A stretch of DNA of 64,000 nt from Heyndrickxia coagulans DSM 1 = ATCC 7050 (GCF_000290615.1 NZ_ALAS01000081.1:29526-93525); one strand, 5' to 3'; numbered from the stretch's first letter, positions 9,352 through 18,840 are shown. Made by a program: numbers and translations. Notes: generated by a model from the sequence alone, not told the origin.

Positions 9352-10143
9352 ATGAGGAGAAAAGTAGTGATCCTTCTTTGTGTGTTCATGTTAAGTTTTG
9401 CCGGAAAAAGTTTTGCAAAAGGTTCGGATGATGCTTTGGCACATTTAAATGACCTAAGCGACGAGGCATTGCAGCTGGCGAAAAACGGGCAATATGCAGA
9501 AGCAAAAAATGTGCTGAATGAATTTTCGAAAACATTTTCCAGGCAATCGTTTAAAAATAAACGTTTAACGATGGATGAATTGAGAGTTTTGACCGTCACT
9601 CATGATGAAGCGGTAAAGGCGTTGACGAAAGTAAGCGCAGAGCCTGAGGAGAAAGTGGATGCCTGCACGTCATTCCGGCTCGTGGTGGATGCGATCCAAT
9701 CGAAGTATCAGCCGCTCTGGACGCAGATGGAAGGGCCGGTGATGTCTTCATTTACAGAGGTGCAAAAAGCAGCCGCAACAGGGAAGCGTGAAACGTACAA
9801 CGAAAAATTAAACCTGTTCCTCAAACAATATGCAGTGATCGAGCCGAGTTTAAGAGTGGATCTGCCGGTTGAAAAAATACAGCGGCTCGATTCGAAAATC
9901 GCTTATATTGACCGTTATCGGGACAAGGTGGCAGGCAGCGGGTCCGGAAAAAAGGAGCTGGAGGCGCTCCGGACAGATTTAAAGCAGCTGTTTGAAGCCA
10001 TGAAGGAAGATGAAGCCGACCCCTCCCTCTGGTGGATTATGATTTCCACCGGCAGCATCATCATTCTTACTTTATCGTATGTCGGATGGAGAAAATACAA
10101 AGGGCAAAAAGAAGAGCGTCACGAGACCGATCATATGGATTGA
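9352..10143 (+). CDS. ypjB: Sporulation protein YpjB
   Basis: A 263-residue protein with an N-terminal signal peptide (VVILLCVFMLSFAGKSFA, residues 4-21), a mostly helical extracytoplasmic body and a single C-terminal transmembrane helix (about residues 223-243) followed by a short charged tail. This topology and position match YpjB, a sporulation-associated protein of Bacillus. A sporulation-type -10 sequence lies upstream. ATG 9352 follows GGGGGACAAGG. Confidence 0.85.
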   Translation: MRRKVVILLCVFMLSFAGKSFAKGSDDALAHLNDLSDEALQLAKNGQYAEAKNVLNEFSKTFSRQSFKNKRLTMDELRVLTVTHDEAVKALTKVSAEPEEKVDACTSFRLVVDAIQSKYQPLWTQMEGPVMSSFTEVQKAAATGKRETYNEKLNLFLKQYAVIEPSLRVDLPVEKIQRLDSKIAYIDRYRDKVAGSGSGKKELEALRTDLKQLFEAMKEDEADPSLWWIMISTGSIIILTLSYVGWRKYKGQKEERHETDHMD

Positions 10144-10206
10144 CCTTTTGACCTTATTCGGATACAATAAAAGTAAGATAACCATGGAGGTTATGGAGGG
10201 TGGCAA

Positions 10207-10893
10207 ATGTCGTTTTTGATTTACTATCTCATTTTGACGATCATTCCGATCTGGGCCCAGCTGAAGGTAAGAAACACATACAGTAAGTATGAAAAGGTCG
10301 CAAATGCATCCGGCATGACAGGCGCCGAGGTGGCAAGGATGATCTTGGACGAAAATGGCTTATACCATGTGAAAGTGCTAGAACACAGCGGCTTTCTGAG
10401 CGACCATTACAATCCGATTAACAAAACCGTCAATTTGTCGACTGCCAACTACCACGGGCGTTCGATTGCGGGTGCGGCTGTTGCGGCGCACGAATGCGGA
10501 CACGCTATTCAGGATAAAGTCAACTACGGGCCGCTCCGTTTCCGCCACCGCCTTGTGCCTGTGGCGAATATCGGCAGCAACGCCTCTTGGATTTTTATTT
10601 TGATCGGGATGTTCACGCATGCGACAGGCATGTTCCTGCTTGGTATTATTCTGATGGGGCTTGCCGTGTTGTTCCAGCTTGTGACATTGCCGGTTGAATT
10701 CAATGCGTCGTCACGTGCGCTTGCCCAAATGACGTCGCTCGGCATCGTCCGCGGCGGGGAAGAAAGGGAAGCGCGCAAAGTGTTATCGGCTGCCGCGCTG
10801 ACATATGTAGCTGCCGCGGCGGTTGCGGTCATTGAATTGCTGCGTTTAATCCTCATCTTTACCAACTTAAACGGCAATAACAACAATAATTGA
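10207..10893 (+). CDS. YugP-like membrane zinc metallopeptidase
   Basis: A 228-residue membrane protein of the YugP family of neutral zinc metallopeptidases. The zinc-binding HECGH is at residues 95-99, between an N-terminal helix (residues 1-20) and two later hydrophobic segments (about residues 120-165 and 200-220). The protein ends in an asparagine run. Its substrate is unknown. In B. subtilis yugP lies elsewhere, so its place between ypjB and queT differs from that species. ATG 10207 follows GGAGGGTGGCAA. A strong terminator follows. Confidence 0.85.
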   Translation: MSFLIYYLILTIIPIWAQLKVRNTYSKYEKVANASGMTGAEVARMILDENGLYHVKVLEHSGFLSDHYNPINKTVNLSTANYHGRSIAGAAVAAHECGHAIQDKVNYGPLRFRHRLVPVANIGSNASWIFILIGMFTHATGMFLLGIILMGLAVLFQLVTLPVEFNASSRALAQMTSLGIVRGGEEREARKVLSAAALTYVAAAAVAVIELLRLILIFTNLNGNNNNN

Positions 10894-10900
10894 CAGTACG

Positions 10901-10943
10901 AAAAGCTTTCCGGGGTGTATCGGCAACCCGGAAAGCTTTTTTT
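10901..10943 (+). terminator. Terminator after the yugP-like gene
   Basis: AAAAGCTTTCCGGG (10901-10914) pairs perfectly with CCCGGAAAGCTTTT (10927-10940), followed by more T residues. Confidence 0.92.
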
Positions 10944-10947
10944 CGTC

Positions 10948-10976
10948 TTGCTGCATGTGCCGGTTTGCATTATAAT
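10948..10976 (+). promoter_or_regulatory. Promoter of queT
   Basis: A perfect TATAAT at 10971-10976 with a weak -35 (TTGCTG, 10948-10953) and a 17-base spacer. Transcription would start near 10983, just upstream of the riboswitch. Confidence 0.65.
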
Positions 10977-11000
10977 GAAGAAGTTTGGTTGTTTCCAACC

Positions 11001-11034
11001 CGTGGTTCGAAACCATCCCACGTAAAAAAACTAA
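11001..11034 (+). promoter_or_regulatory. PreQ1-I riboswitch (translation type)
   Basis: Thirty-four bases match the preQ1 class I aptamer layout. A P1 stem CGTGG/CCACG (11001-11005 with 11018-11022) is followed by the GGTTC loop start, CCC before the closing arm, and an A-rich tail ending AAAAACTAA. The tail runs straight into the ribosome-binding site AAGGAG, so ligand binding would hide it and shut off queT translation. The canonical UAG:CUA pseudoknot pairing is not obvious in the loop, which could also fold as TGGTT/AACCA. The gene downstream is a queuosine-precursor transporter, which supports the call. Confidence 0.83.
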
Positions 11035-11046
11035 GGAGAGATGCAT

Positions 11047-11529
11047 ATGAAACTGAAAACACTCGTCGTCAACGGGGTTGTCGCGGCACTGTATATTGCG
11101 GTGACATTTTTTATCCAGCCGCTTGCGTTTATGAACGTCCAGTTCCGTGTTTCTGAAATTTTTAACCATCTCGTTGTGTTTAACAAGAAGTATATGATCG
11201 GTATAGTGGCAGGCGTTTTTCTCTCAAACTTGTTTTTCTCGCCGATCAAGTATGATATGTTCATCGGTACAGCCCAGTCCGTCCTTGCGCTTGCGATTAC
11301 CATTTTATCCGCACGGTTTATAAAGGGCGTCTGGGGACAGATGATCCTTAATTCCATTGCTTTTACGGCCTCCATGTTTATTATCGCATGGGAAATGCAA
11401 TGGTTTAACGGCGTGCCTTTCTTTTTCGGCTGGCTGACGGCAGGTGCCGGCGAGCTAGCCGTGATGCTGATTGGAATGCCGGTTATCTACCTGATCAACA
11501 AACGCCTGCATTTTGAAAAACAGGTTTAA
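11047..11529 (+). CDS. queT: QueT family queuosine-precursor transporter (ECF substrate-binding subunit)
   Basis: A 160-residue membrane protein with five to six helices of the QueT family, the substrate-specific S component of an energy-coupling-factor transporter thought to import preQ1 or a related queuosine precursor. Two in-frame ATGs exist (11041 and 11047); 11047 is correctly spaced from AAGGAG, which overlaps the riboswitch tail. No ECF ATPase or T component is nearby, as expected for S units that share a common energising module. Confidence 0.9.
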   Translation: MKLKTLVVNGVVAALYIAVTFFIQPLAFMNVQFRVSEIFNHLVVFNKKYMIGIVAGVFLSNLFFSPIKYDMFIGTAQSVLALAITILSARFIKGVWGQMILNSIAFTASMFIIAWEMQWFNGVPFFFGWLTAGAGELAVMLIGMPVIYLINKRLHFEKQV

Positions 11530-11557
11530 AAAAGAGCTGCCGCGGCAGCTCTTTTTT
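11528..11557. terminator. Bidirectional terminator between queT and ypjC
   Basis: AAAAAAGAGCTGCC and GGCAGCTCTTTTTT form a nearly perfect palindrome with a CG centre. It serves the converging queT and ypjC transcripts and overlaps both gene ends. Confidence 0.9.
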
Positions 11558-12419
11558 AATCTTCAATCGGCTGTTTATTCTCATCAAGCGTAAAGCCTTC
11601 CCCGAGCACATCATGGACCACCATCATCGACACGAAAGCATGGGGGTCAACGGAATGGATAATGCCTTTTAAACGGGACACCTCATGTTTTCCGACGACA
11701 CAGTACAGCACATCCCGGTCCTGTTTCGTGAACATGCCGTGCCCGCGAAAAACGGTAACGCCGCGGTCCATCTGCTTCATGACTTTCTCGGCAATTTCAT
11801 CATGCTTGTCCGAAATGATAAAAGCGCCTCTAGCCGTATAGGCCCCTTCCTGCAGAAAATCGACAACTCGCGAGCCGACAAAAACGGCAACGAGCGTGTA
11901 CATCGCTTCCCGGTAATGCAGGTAGGTGATAAGCGACAGCGTAATCACGCATGCGTCGAACATGAACATGGTCCTGCCCATTGCCACGCCTTTATATTTA
12001 AATACGAGCCTGGCAATGATATCGACACCTCCCGATGTCCCCCCGTAGCGGAAAATAATCCCGAGCCCGATGCCGATAAATACCCCGGCAAACAGCGCCG
12101 CAAGAAACATATCATCGCGAAGCGGAATATGGAAATGTTTCTTTTCAAATATCCATAAAAAAAGAGAGGAGCCGACCGTCCCGACCAGTGTATAGTAAAA
12201 CGATTTTTTTCCAAGCAGCTTCCATCCGACAAAAAATACGGGGATATTCAAAATCAGATTGGAGTAAGAGGGGTTGATGTGAAATAAATAGTAAAGCAGC
12301 AGCGTAATTCCGGTAAAACCGCCTTCCGCCAGATGATTCTGGATATTAAAATGGACAATGCCAAAGGCAAAGATGCAAGAGCCGAGCAGGATAAAAAAGA
12401 TGTTTTTCATTTTCAGCAT
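11556..12419 (-). CDS. ypjC: YitT family membrane protein (DUF2179) YpjC
   Basis: A 287-residue protein with five to six N-terminal transmembrane helices (YitT domain, about residues 1-205) and a C-terminal soluble DUF2179 domain (about residues 215-275, containing RGVTVFRGHGMFT). The transported substrate, if any, is unknown. The open frame starts upstream at 12488, but ATG 12419 has AAGGAGG 9-10 bases before it and gives the family N-terminus. It is convergent with queT and divergent from ypjD, in the YpjC position of B. subtilis. Confidence 0.87.
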   Translation of the reverse strand: MLKMKNIFFILLGSCIFAFGIVHFNIQNHLAEGGFTGITLLLYYLFHINPSYSNLILNIPVFFVGWKLLGKKSFYYTLVGTVGSSLFLWIFEKKHFHIPLRDDMFLAALFAGVFIGIGLGIIFRYGGTSGGVDIIARLVFKYKGVAMGRTMFMFDACVITLSLITYLHYREAMYTLVAVFVGSRVVDFLQEGAYTARGAFIISDKHDEIAEKVMKQMDRGVTVFRGHGMFTKQDRDVLYCVVGKHEVSRLKGIIHSVDPHAFVSMMVVHDVLGEGFTLDENKQPIED

Positions 12420-12576
12420 AATCCGTATCCTCCTTCCCCGGTATATATCCGGCGTTCCCATTATAGCGAAAGCGGTACAAAAGGGCAATCAGGCAGAGAG
12501 AAAAGCAAATATATGATTTGTAAAATCTGCCGTTTTTGGCTAACATGGAAGAGGATTACAGGATTGGGGGATGAAA

Positions 12577-12915
12577 ATGGCAGAAAACAAAACGATCCGG
12601 CAAATGCAAAAAGAAGTCGATGATTATATCAGCCAGTTTAAAGAAGGGTACTTCAGTCCGCTTGCGCTTACAGCAAGGCTGACGGAAGAACTTGGAGAGC
12701 TGGCGCGCGAAATCAATCATTATTACGGGGAAAAACCGAAAAAACCGGATGAGAAGCCGAAAACCGTAGCAGAAGAGCTCGGCGATTTGCTGTTTGTCGT
12801 CATTTGCATGGCAAATGCTTTACATATTGATTTACAGGAAGCCCATACAATGGTTTTGCAGAAATTTAATACGCGTGATAAAGACAGATGGACGCGTAAA
12901 GAGCAGGAGGAGTAA
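12577..12915 (+). CDS. ypjD: MazG-like nucleotide pyrophosphohydrolase YpjD
   Basis: A 112-residue single-domain MazG-type NTP pyrophosphohydrolase. The metal-binding EELGEL (residues 29-34) and the second EELGD (about residues 67-71) form the EExxE...ExxD pattern. Such enzymes hydrolyse nucleoside triphosphates, often non-canonical ones; the substrate here is not known. ATG 12577 is chosen over 12571 because the G-run ribosome-binding site directly abuts 12571. dapB starts 6 bases after the stop, so the two genes are co-transcribed. Confidence 0.88.
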   Translation: MAENKTIRQMQKEVDDYISQFKEGYFSPLALTARLTEELGELAREINHYYGEKPKKPDEKPKTVAEELGDLLFVVICMANALHIDLQEAHTMVLQKFNTRDKDRWTRKEQEE

Positions 12916-12921
12916 TGAAAC

Positions 12922-13722
12922 ATGGATGATATTCGGATTATTGTTGCCGGGGCCCGCGGGAAAATGGGGAGCGAGGCGGTGCGGCTGATCGAGCGGACGG
13001 AACATTTTAAACTCGTTGGCGTAGTGGACAGGACTTTTGACGGCAAACTGTTCAATGATGTATCCGATTATAACGGCGAACCGGTCCGGGTGTATACCGA
13101 CCCGGAAGCATGCCTTGAAAACTGCCCGGCGGATGTATGGATTGATTTGACGGTGCCGAAAGCAGGGTTCCTCCATGCGAAAACGGCTCTCGCACATTGT
13201 GTCCGTCCGGTTGTCGGGACGACCGGGTTTACCGATGCGGAACTGGAAGAACTAAAGGCTGTTTCCGCACAAAAAGGAATCGGCTGTATCATTGCACCGA
13301 ATTTTGCTGTCGGGGCAGTGCTGATGATGAAATTTGCGCAAATGGCGGCGAAATATTTCCCGGATGTGGAAATCATCGAGCTGCACCATGACCGGAAAAA
13401 AGATGCCCCGTCCGGCACGAGCGTAAAAACGGCGCAAATGATCTCGGAAGCAAGAAGAAAAAAAACACAGGGGCATCCGGATGAAAAAGAAACATTACAA
13501 GGTGCAAGAGGCGCGGATTTTGAAGGCATGCATATCCACAGCGTCCGCCTGCCCGGCCTTGTCGCCCACCAGGAAGTGCTGTTCGGCGGGGACGGCCAGC
13601 TGCTTACGATCCGTCATGACTCGATGGATCGCGCATCTTTCATGTCAGGGGTGAAAGTAGCCGTTGAAACGGTGATGAACCTCAATACATTTGTTTACGG
13701 GCTCGAAAATATTTTGGATTAA
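12922..13722 (+). CDS. dapB: 4-hydroxy-tetrahydrodipicolinate reductase
   Basis: Reduces hydroxy-tetrahydrodipicolinate to tetrahydrodipicolinate in the lysine/meso-diaminopimelate pathway and therefore also feeds peptidoglycan and spore dipicolinate synthesis. The 266-residue protein has the NAD(P)-binding GARGKMG at residues 9-15, the catalytic HHDRKKDAPSGT near residue 155 and a C-terminal FMSGVKVA helix. It follows ypjD closely. bshB1 begins 18 bases downstream with GGAGG between, so mgsA, which follows dapB in B. subtilis, is absent here. Confidence 0.97.
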   Translation: MDDIRIIVAGARGKMGSEAVRLIERTEHFKLVGVVDRTFDGKLFNDVSDYNGEPVRVYTDPEACLENCPADVWIDLTVPKAGFLHAKTALAHCVRPVVGTTGFTDAELEELKAVSAQKGIGCIIAPNFAVGAVLMMKFAQMAAKYFPDVEIIELHHDRKKDAPSGTSVKTAQMISEARRKKTQGHPDEKETLQGARGADFEGMHIHSVRLPGLVAHQEVLFGGDGQLLTIRHDSMDRASFMSGVKVAVETVMNLNTFVYGLENILD

Positions 13723-13740
13723 CCGGAAGGAGGAAAGGAA

Positions 13741-14448
13741 ATGGCTGGCAAGGTGGATATTCTCGCTTTCGGGGCCCATGCCGACGATGTCGAAATCGGC
13801 ATGGCGGCATCCATTGCCAAATGGGCATCGATGGGGAAAAAAATTGCGATATGCGATTTGACAGAAGCGGAGCTGTCTTCGAACGGGACGGTTGAAAACC
13901 GCAAAAAAGAGGCACAAAACTCGGCAGCTTGCCTCGGGGTTAGAGAAAGAGTAACGCTGAAATTGCCGGACCGCGGCCTTTTTATGCAAGCGGACGCTAT
14001 CCGCGCGATTACCGGCGTCATTCGGAAGTTTCAGCCGGATGTCGTGTTTGCGCCTTTTCATGAAGACCGCCATCCCGATCACGGTAACTGCGGCAGGCTT
14101 ACAGAGGAAGCCTTTTTTTCAGCCGGCATCAGGAAATACCGTTCTGAACCGGATCTTCCTTCCCATAAACCGAAACATCTTTATTTTTATATGGTAAACG
14201 GTTTTCATCCGCCCGATTTTGTCGTCGATGTCACCAACTTTATGGACAAAAAACTTGAGAGTCTCCATGCCTATGAAAGCCAGTTTTCGATTCGGGAAAG
14301 AAGTGTCCATACCCCGCTTACGGATGGCTATATTGAAGCGGTCACTGCGCGCGAGAGGATGTTCGGGAAAGAGCTCGGGGTGAAATATGCAGAAGGGTTT
14401 TTAAGCAAAACACCGGTTCTTGTGAATTTGGATGTGCTCGATTTATGA
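13741..14448 (+). CDS. bshB1: Bacillithiol biosynthesis deacetylase BshB1
   Basis: Removes the acetyl group from N-acetylglucosaminyl-malate, the second step of bacillithiol synthesis. This is a LmbE/PIG-L family zinc enzyme of 235 residues. The zinc motif AHADD is at residues 12-16, and a second histidine cluster HEDRHPDH lies near residue 107. Its stop overlaps the bshA start as ATGA, indicating translational coupling. Confidence 0.95.
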   Translation: MAGKVDILAFGAHADDVEIGMAASIAKWASMGKKIAICDLTEAELSSNGTVENRKKEAQNSAACLGVRERVTLKLPDRGLFMQADAIRAITGVIRKFQPDVVFAPFHEDRHPDHGNCGRLTEEAFFSAGIRKYRSEPDLPSHKPKHLYFYMVNGFHPPDFVVDVTNFMDKKLESLHAYESQFSIRERSVHTPLTDGYIEAVTARERMFGKELGVKYAEGFLSKTPVLVNLDVLDL

Positions 14449-15629
14449 AAAAGTTAAAAATCGGGATTACGTGCTATCCGACCGTAGGCGGATCCGGCGT
14501 CATTGCAACGGAACTTGGCCAGCTGCTTGCCGAAAACGGCCATGAGATCCATTTTATTACCTCGAGTGTCCCGTTCCGGCTCAATAAAATGTACCCGAAT
14601 ATTTATACCCATCAGGTGGAAGTGAACCAGTACGCCGTCTTTCAATATCCGCCTTATGATATTGCGCTTGCCTCTAAAATCGCGGAAGTGGCGGAAAGGG
14701 AACAGCTGGATGTGCTCCATGTCCATTATGCGATTCCACACGCCATCTGCGCCATTCTCGGCAAAATGATGACCGGTACCCGGATGAAAATCGTGACCAC
14801 CCTGCACGGCACGGACATCACCGTGCTCGGGTATGACCCGTCGCTTGTCTCCGCCATCCGGTTCGGGATTGAACGGTCGGATGCAGTGACGGCGGTTTCC
14901 GATGCACTTGTCCGGCAAACGTATGATTTGATCCGGCCGCAGAAAAACATTTCGACGGTTTATAATTTTGTCGATGAACGCGTATACCGGAAAATGGAGG
15001 CAGGCCATTTAAAACAGGATTACGGCATTTCGGAAAAGGAAAAAGTGCTGATTCACGTTTCCAATTTCCGGGCGGTAAAGCGCGTGCCCGATGTCGTCAA
15101 GGCTTTTGCGAAAGTGCGGGCACAAATGCCGGCAAAACTGCTCCTTGTCGGCGACGGGCCGGAAATGACCGTCGTCTCCCGGCTCGTTGCCCAATGCGGT
15201 ATAGAAAAAGATGTCTTGTTTTTAGGAAAGCAGGACCGGATCGAGGAGCTGTACGCAATCAGCGATTTGATGCTGCTTTTATCGGAAAAGGAAAGTTTCG
15301 GCCTTGTTGCGCTTGAAGCGATGGCGTGCGGCGTCCCGTGCATTGGCACCCGGGTTGGCGGGATTCCGGAAGTGATAACAGACGGGATGAACGGCTATTT
15401 GTGCGGGCTGGGCGATGTTGAAGCCGTTGCCGGAAAAGCCATCCGGCTGCTTGAGGATCCGGGCCTTTATGCTGCGTTTTCGAAAGCGTGCGAAAAGACG
15501 GTAAAAGATAAATTTTATTCCCGCAACATTTTGAAACAATATGAACAAATATATGAACAAACGGTAAATGAGGTTGATGGACATGCTCCCGCCATTTCAG
15601 ACGGCGCTTCCCATTATCCGGACGCTTGA
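14445..15629 (+). CDS. bshA: N-acetyl-alpha-D-glucosaminyl L-malate synthase BshA
   Basis: A GT4 retaining glycosyltransferase that joins UDP-GlcNAc to L-malate, the first step of bacillithiol synthesis. It has 394 residues, against about 377 in B. subtilis. The N-terminal YPTVGGSGV loop, the HVHYAIPHA segment and the C-terminal nucleotide-sugar site ([17 protein letters not shown]) are all present. The extra C-terminal residues result from the gene reading 47 bases into cca. bshC is not in this window. Confidence 0.95.
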   Translation: MKKLKIGITCYPTVGGSGVIATELGQLLAENGHEIHFITSSVPFRLNKMYPNIYTHQVEVNQYAVFQYPPYDIALASKIAEVAEREQLDVLHVHYAIPHAICAILGKMMTGTRMKIVTTLHGTDITVLGYDPSLVSAIRFGIERSDAVTAVSDALVRQTYDLIRPQKNISTVYNFVDERVYRKMEAGHLKQDYGISEKEKVLIHVSNFRAVKRVPDVVKAFAKVRAQMPAKLLLVGDGPEMTVVSRLVAQCGIEKDVLFLGKQDRIEELYAISDLMLLLSEKESFGLVALEAMACGVPCIGTRVGGIPEVITDGMNGYLCGLGDVEAVAGKAIRLLEDPGLYAAFSKACEKTVKDKFYSRNILKQYEQIYEQTVNEVDGHAPAISDGASHYPDA

Positions 15630-16785
15630 AGATGCAGGGTTCAAAGCTTTTTTTGTCGGGGGATCGATCCGCGACAGCCTGCTTGGGCGGCCGGTGCACG
15701 ATGTCGATATTGCCACCTCGGCGAAACCGGAAGAGGTAAAGGCACTTTTTACACATACTGTCGACATCGGCATTGAACATGGAACAGTGCTTGTATTGTA
15801 TAAAGGAAACCAGTATGAGATCACGACGTTCCGGACCGAGTCGGTATATAAAGATTACCGGCGCCCGGAATCGGTTGAATATGTGGACTCATTGCTTGAA
15901 GATTTAAAACGGCGCGACTTCACGATGAATGCGATGGCGATGGATAAAAACGGGAAACTGATTGATCCGTTTGCAGGCAGTGAAGCCATCCGGATGAAGC
16001 GGATTGAAACGGTCGGATCCCCTGAAGAAAGATTCCGGGAAGACGCGCTTCGGATGATGCGGGCCGCCCGGTTTACGAGCCAGCTCGGTTTTTGGATTGA
16101 AGACGGGACGAAACAGGCCATCAAGCGCCATGCACCGCTTATCCGGCATATTGCCGTTGAGCGGATTACCCAGGAATTTATCAAATTGCTGGAAGGAGAG
16201 CATCCGTATGAAGCGCTGCAACTGCTTCAAGAAACCGGGCTGCTCGGGTTTCTGCCCGGTCTTTGCGGCAGGGAAGCGCAGCTTTTTTCTGCCCTGCACC
16301 CGGTGTTAAACGAATTGTCAGAACAACAGCTTTGGGTGTACCTAGTTGCAACCGCAGACCCGGAAGATGCCAACACTTTTTTGCGAAAATGGAAACTGCC
16401 GAATGAAAAACGGAAAGCCATCGTGCGTACGCTCGGTTTTTTCAGGATGCGCGCCGGGCGAAAGTGGGATCCACTTATGCTCTACGATGCCGGCGAACAA
16501 ATGGCATTGGATGCTGAAGCGGTTTTCTGCGCTTTTCGCCGTGAAAACCCTTCGCCCCGCATTGCCGCCCTCCGGCAGGCTTTCCGGAAATTGCCGGTGA
16601 AAAACCGCAACGAGCTGGCAATCGACGGGAAAAAGCTGATGGCGCTTTTTTCGAAAAAAGGCGGCCCGTGGCTGAAAGAAATGCTTCGTGAGATTGAAAA
16701 AGCGCTGATAAACGGCGAAATCGAAAACCAATATGAGGCAATCCGGAGGTGGGTTTTGTGCAAATATCCACAAGAGAAAAAATAA
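15583..16785 (+). CDS. cca: CCA tRNA nucleotidyltransferase
   Basis: Adds or repairs the 3' CCA end of tRNA. The 400-residue class II enzyme has the nucleotidyltransferase core [20 protein letters not shown] (metal-binding DxD), the [10 protein letters not shown] motif near residue 110, the [12 protein letters not shown] neck helix and a helical body and tail. Three in-frame ATGs (15568, 15577, 15583) are possible; 15583 has GAGGT at correct spacing and fits the family start. The gene overlaps the end of bshA by 47 bases and the beginning of birA by 28. Confidence 0.94.
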   Translation: MLPPFQTALPIIRTLEDAGFKAFFVGGSIRDSLLGRPVHDVDIATSAKPEEVKALFTHTVDIGIEHGTVLVLYKGNQYEITTFRTESVYKDYRRPESVEYVDSLLEDLKRRDFTMNAMAMDKNGKLIDPFAGSEAIRMKRIETVGSPEERFREDALRMMRAARFTSQLGFWIEDGTKQAIKRHAPLIRHIAVERITQEFIKLLEGEHPYEALQLLQETGLLGFLPGLCGREAQLFSALHPVLNELSEQQLWVYLVATADPEDANTFLRKWKLPNEKRKAIVRTLGFFRMRAGRKWDPLMLYDAGEQMALDAEAVFCAFRRENPSPRIAALRQAFRKLPVKNRNELAIDGKKLMALFSKKGGPWLKEMLREIEKALINGEIENQYEAIRRWVLCKYPQEKK

Positions 16786-17735
16786 TAGAACTGCTGACGG
16801 AAGCAGGGGACGGCTTTGTATCGGGAGAAACGCTGGCGAAAAAACTGAACTGCTCGCGGGCGGCAGTTTGGAAGCATATGGAAGAGCTGCGCAAAGAAGG
16901 TTTTGAATTGGAAGCGGTCCGGAAAAAAGGGTACCGTGTTAAAGCAACGGGCGATAAAGTGACGGAAAATGAAATCCGGTACGGGCTCGGGACAAAACGG
17001 CTTGCAAGAAACATCCATTACCGGGAAACGATCGATTCGACCCAGCGGCTCGCGCACCAGCTCGTACAGGAAGGCTGTCCCGACGGCACGCTTGTTATCG
17101 CTGAGCAGCAAACGGGGGGAAGGGGCAGGCTCAGGCGGTCCTGGTACTCCCCTAAATATACCGGTATCTGGATGAGCATTGTCCTGCGGCCGGATCTTCC
17201 GCCGCAAATGGCGCCCCCGTTTACGCTCATTGCCGCCGTTGCTGTTGCGCAGGCAATCGAAGAAACGGCAGGGATTGTGCCGGAGATCAAGTGGCCGAAT
17301 GACCTGTTAATCGGCGAAAAAAAATGCGCAGGGATCCTGACAGAGCTTGAAGCGGACACAGACCGGATCCAGGCTGTGATTACAGGGATCGGGATCAATG
17401 TAAACGAAACCGATTTCCCGGAAGCCTTAAAACCGATCGCAACATCCCTTTCCCTTGCCTCGGGCAAAAAGGTAAAACGCGCGCTGCTCGTCCAGCGCAT
17501 CCTTGAAAAATTGGAAAAATACGAGGAAATTTATCTCAGGGACGGCTTTGCGCCGCTTAAAATTTTATGGGAAAGTTATGCCAATGTGGCAGGGAAAAAA
17601 ATCACGGCGCATACGTTAAAAGGGGATATTTCAGGGCGTGCGGTCGGCATCACGGATGACGGCGTGCTCCAGCTTGAAGGGGAAGACGGGCAGATGCATG
17701 CCATTTATTCCGCAGATATTGAAATCGAACGTTAA
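16758..17735 (+). CDS. birA: Biotin-[acetyl-CoA carboxylase] ligase / biotin repressor
   Basis: A 325-residue bifunctional BirA. An N-terminal winged helix (residues 1-62, CSRAAVWKHMEELRKEGFE) binds biotin operators, and a central ligase domain carries GGRGRLRRSW and KWPNDLL before a C-terminal SH3-like domain. It biotinylates carboxylase BCCP and represses biotin genes when loaded with biotinyl-AMP. The start is GTG 16758, after GGAGGTGG and inside the end of cca; the length equals that of B. subtilis BirA. Confidence 0.94.
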   Translation: MQISTREKIIELLTEAGDGFVSGETLAKKLNCSRAAVWKHMEELRKEGFELEAVRKKGYRVKATGDKVTENEIRYGLGTKRLARNIHYRETIDSTQRLAHQLVQEGCPDGTLVIAEQQTGGRGRLRRSWYSPKYTGIWMSIVLRPDLPPQMAPPFTLIAAVAVAQAIEETAGIVPEIKWPNDLLIGEKKCAGILTELEADTDRIQAVITGIGINVNETDFPEALKPIATSLSLASGKKVKRALLVQRILEKLEKYEEIYLRDGFAPLKILWESYANVAGKKITAHTLKGDISGRAVGITDDGVLQLEGEDGQMHAIYSADIEIER

Positions 17736-17869
17736 AAAATTGACAAAATTTTTGGCCGGATATAGCGCAATCCGGCCATTCCTGTTATAATCAACTTGGG
17801 TAGTATCTATTTCGGAACTATACCATTTCAGCTTTTTATACAAAATAGATTCTGCCTTGATCCTTAAAC

Positions 17870-17951
17870 GGACGGGGACAGAGGGCCAAAATGAACAATT
17901 GAAAAAACAGGGAGCCCGTCTGTCCAGTGATGGGCTCCTTTTTCCAATTGT
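17870..17951 (+). promoter_or_regulatory. Candidate attenuator leader of panBCD
   Basis: A long hairpin (ACAATTG 17895-17901 with CAATTGT 17945-17951, and core GGAGCCC 17911-17917 with GGGCTCC 17932-17938) ends in TTTTT at 17939-17943 and looks like an intrinsic terminator 50 bases before panB. An alternative pairing, GGACAGAGGG (17876-17885) with CCCGTCTGTCC (17915-17925, one bulge), would use the CCC of the terminator stem and so exclude it. This is the arrangement of an attenuator. No T-box, known riboswitch motif or obvious leader peptide was recognised. A TATAAT at 17786-17791 may be the promoter -10. Confidence 0.5.
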
Positions 17952-18000
17952 TTGTTTCCTCTGCACCGGTCAATCCATGACAGGTGAGGAGTGTTGGAAA

Positions 18001-18840
18001 ATGAAACAAACGACGGATTTTGTGAAGATGAAGGCGCAAGAAGAAAAAATTGCAATGGTGACCGCCTACGATTACCCTTCTGCAAAGCTTGCAGAAGAAG
18101 CGGGCGTCGACATGATTCTTGTCGGCGATTCGCTCGGCATGGTCGTGCTCGGCTATGATTCGACCATTCCGGTGACCGTGGCGGATATGGTCCACCATAC
18201 GAAAGCGGTCAAGCGCGGGGCGAAAAACACCTTTGTCGTCACCGACTTGCCGTTTATGTCTTACCATTTGAGCCGTGAAGAAACATTAAAAAACGGCGCC
18301 CGCATTATTCAGGACGGCGGGGCCCATGCCGTAAAACTGGAAGGCGGGAAAGAAGTTGCGGCTCACATTGAAGCGCTTACGGAATCGGGCATCCCGGTGA
18401 TGGCTCATATCGGGCTGACGCCGCAAAAGGTCGGGATTTTCGGCGGCTATAAAGTCCAGGGAAAAACAGCGGAAGCCGCCAAAAAGCTGCTGGAAGATGC
18501 GAAAGCGTGCGAGGAGGCCGGCGCTTTCGCCGTCGTCCTGGAATGCGTCCCGCGGCAGCTTTCGGAAGAAGTGACATCCGCCCTTTCCATTCCAACCATC
18601 GGAATCGGGGCCGGGCTTGGCGTAGACGGGCAGGTGCTTGTATTCCATGACCTGGTGAAATACGGAAGCGAAAAAGTGGCAAAATTTGTGAAGCAATTTG
18701 CCGATGCGGATGCCGTGATGCACAGCGGGCTCCGCCAATATGTACAGGAAGTAAAAAACCGGGCGTTCCCTGAAGAAAAGCATACGTACACGATGAAAGA
18801 AGAAGAGCTGGCAACACTGTACGGGGGGCGTGCAAAATGA
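18001..18840 (+). CDS. panB: 3-methyl-2-oxobutanoate hydroxymethyltransferase
   Basis: Transfers a hydroxymethyl group from methylene-tetrahydrofolate to ketoisovalerate to give ketopantoate, the first step of pantothenate synthesis. The 279-residue TIM-barrel protein has [11 protein letters not shown] (metal and substrate site, about residue 41), VKLEGG near 111 and the ECVP segment near 182. The open frame begins at 17857, but the family start [11 protein letters not shown] is at ATG 18001 after AGGTGAGGAG. The stop overlaps panC as ATGA. Confidence 0.97.
   Translation: MKQTTDFVKMKAQEEKIAMVTAYDYPSAKLAEEAGVDMILVGDSLGMVVLGYDSTIPVTVADMVHHTKAVKRGAKNTFVVTDLPFMSYHLSREETLKNGARIIQDGGAHAVKLEGGKEVAAHIEALTESGIPVMAHIGLTPQKVGIFGGYKVQGKTAEAAKKLLEDAKACEEAGAFAVVLECVPRQLSEEVTSALSIPTIGIGAGLGVDGQVLVFHDLVKYGSEKVAKFVKQFADADAVMHSGLRQYVQEVKNRAFPEEKHTYTMKEEELATLYGGRAK

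Noticed and set aside
17736..18000. T-box or biotin operator before panB
   Set aside because: No AGGGTGGNACCGCG T-box motif and no BirA-type palindrome could be found; only the hairpins described remain.
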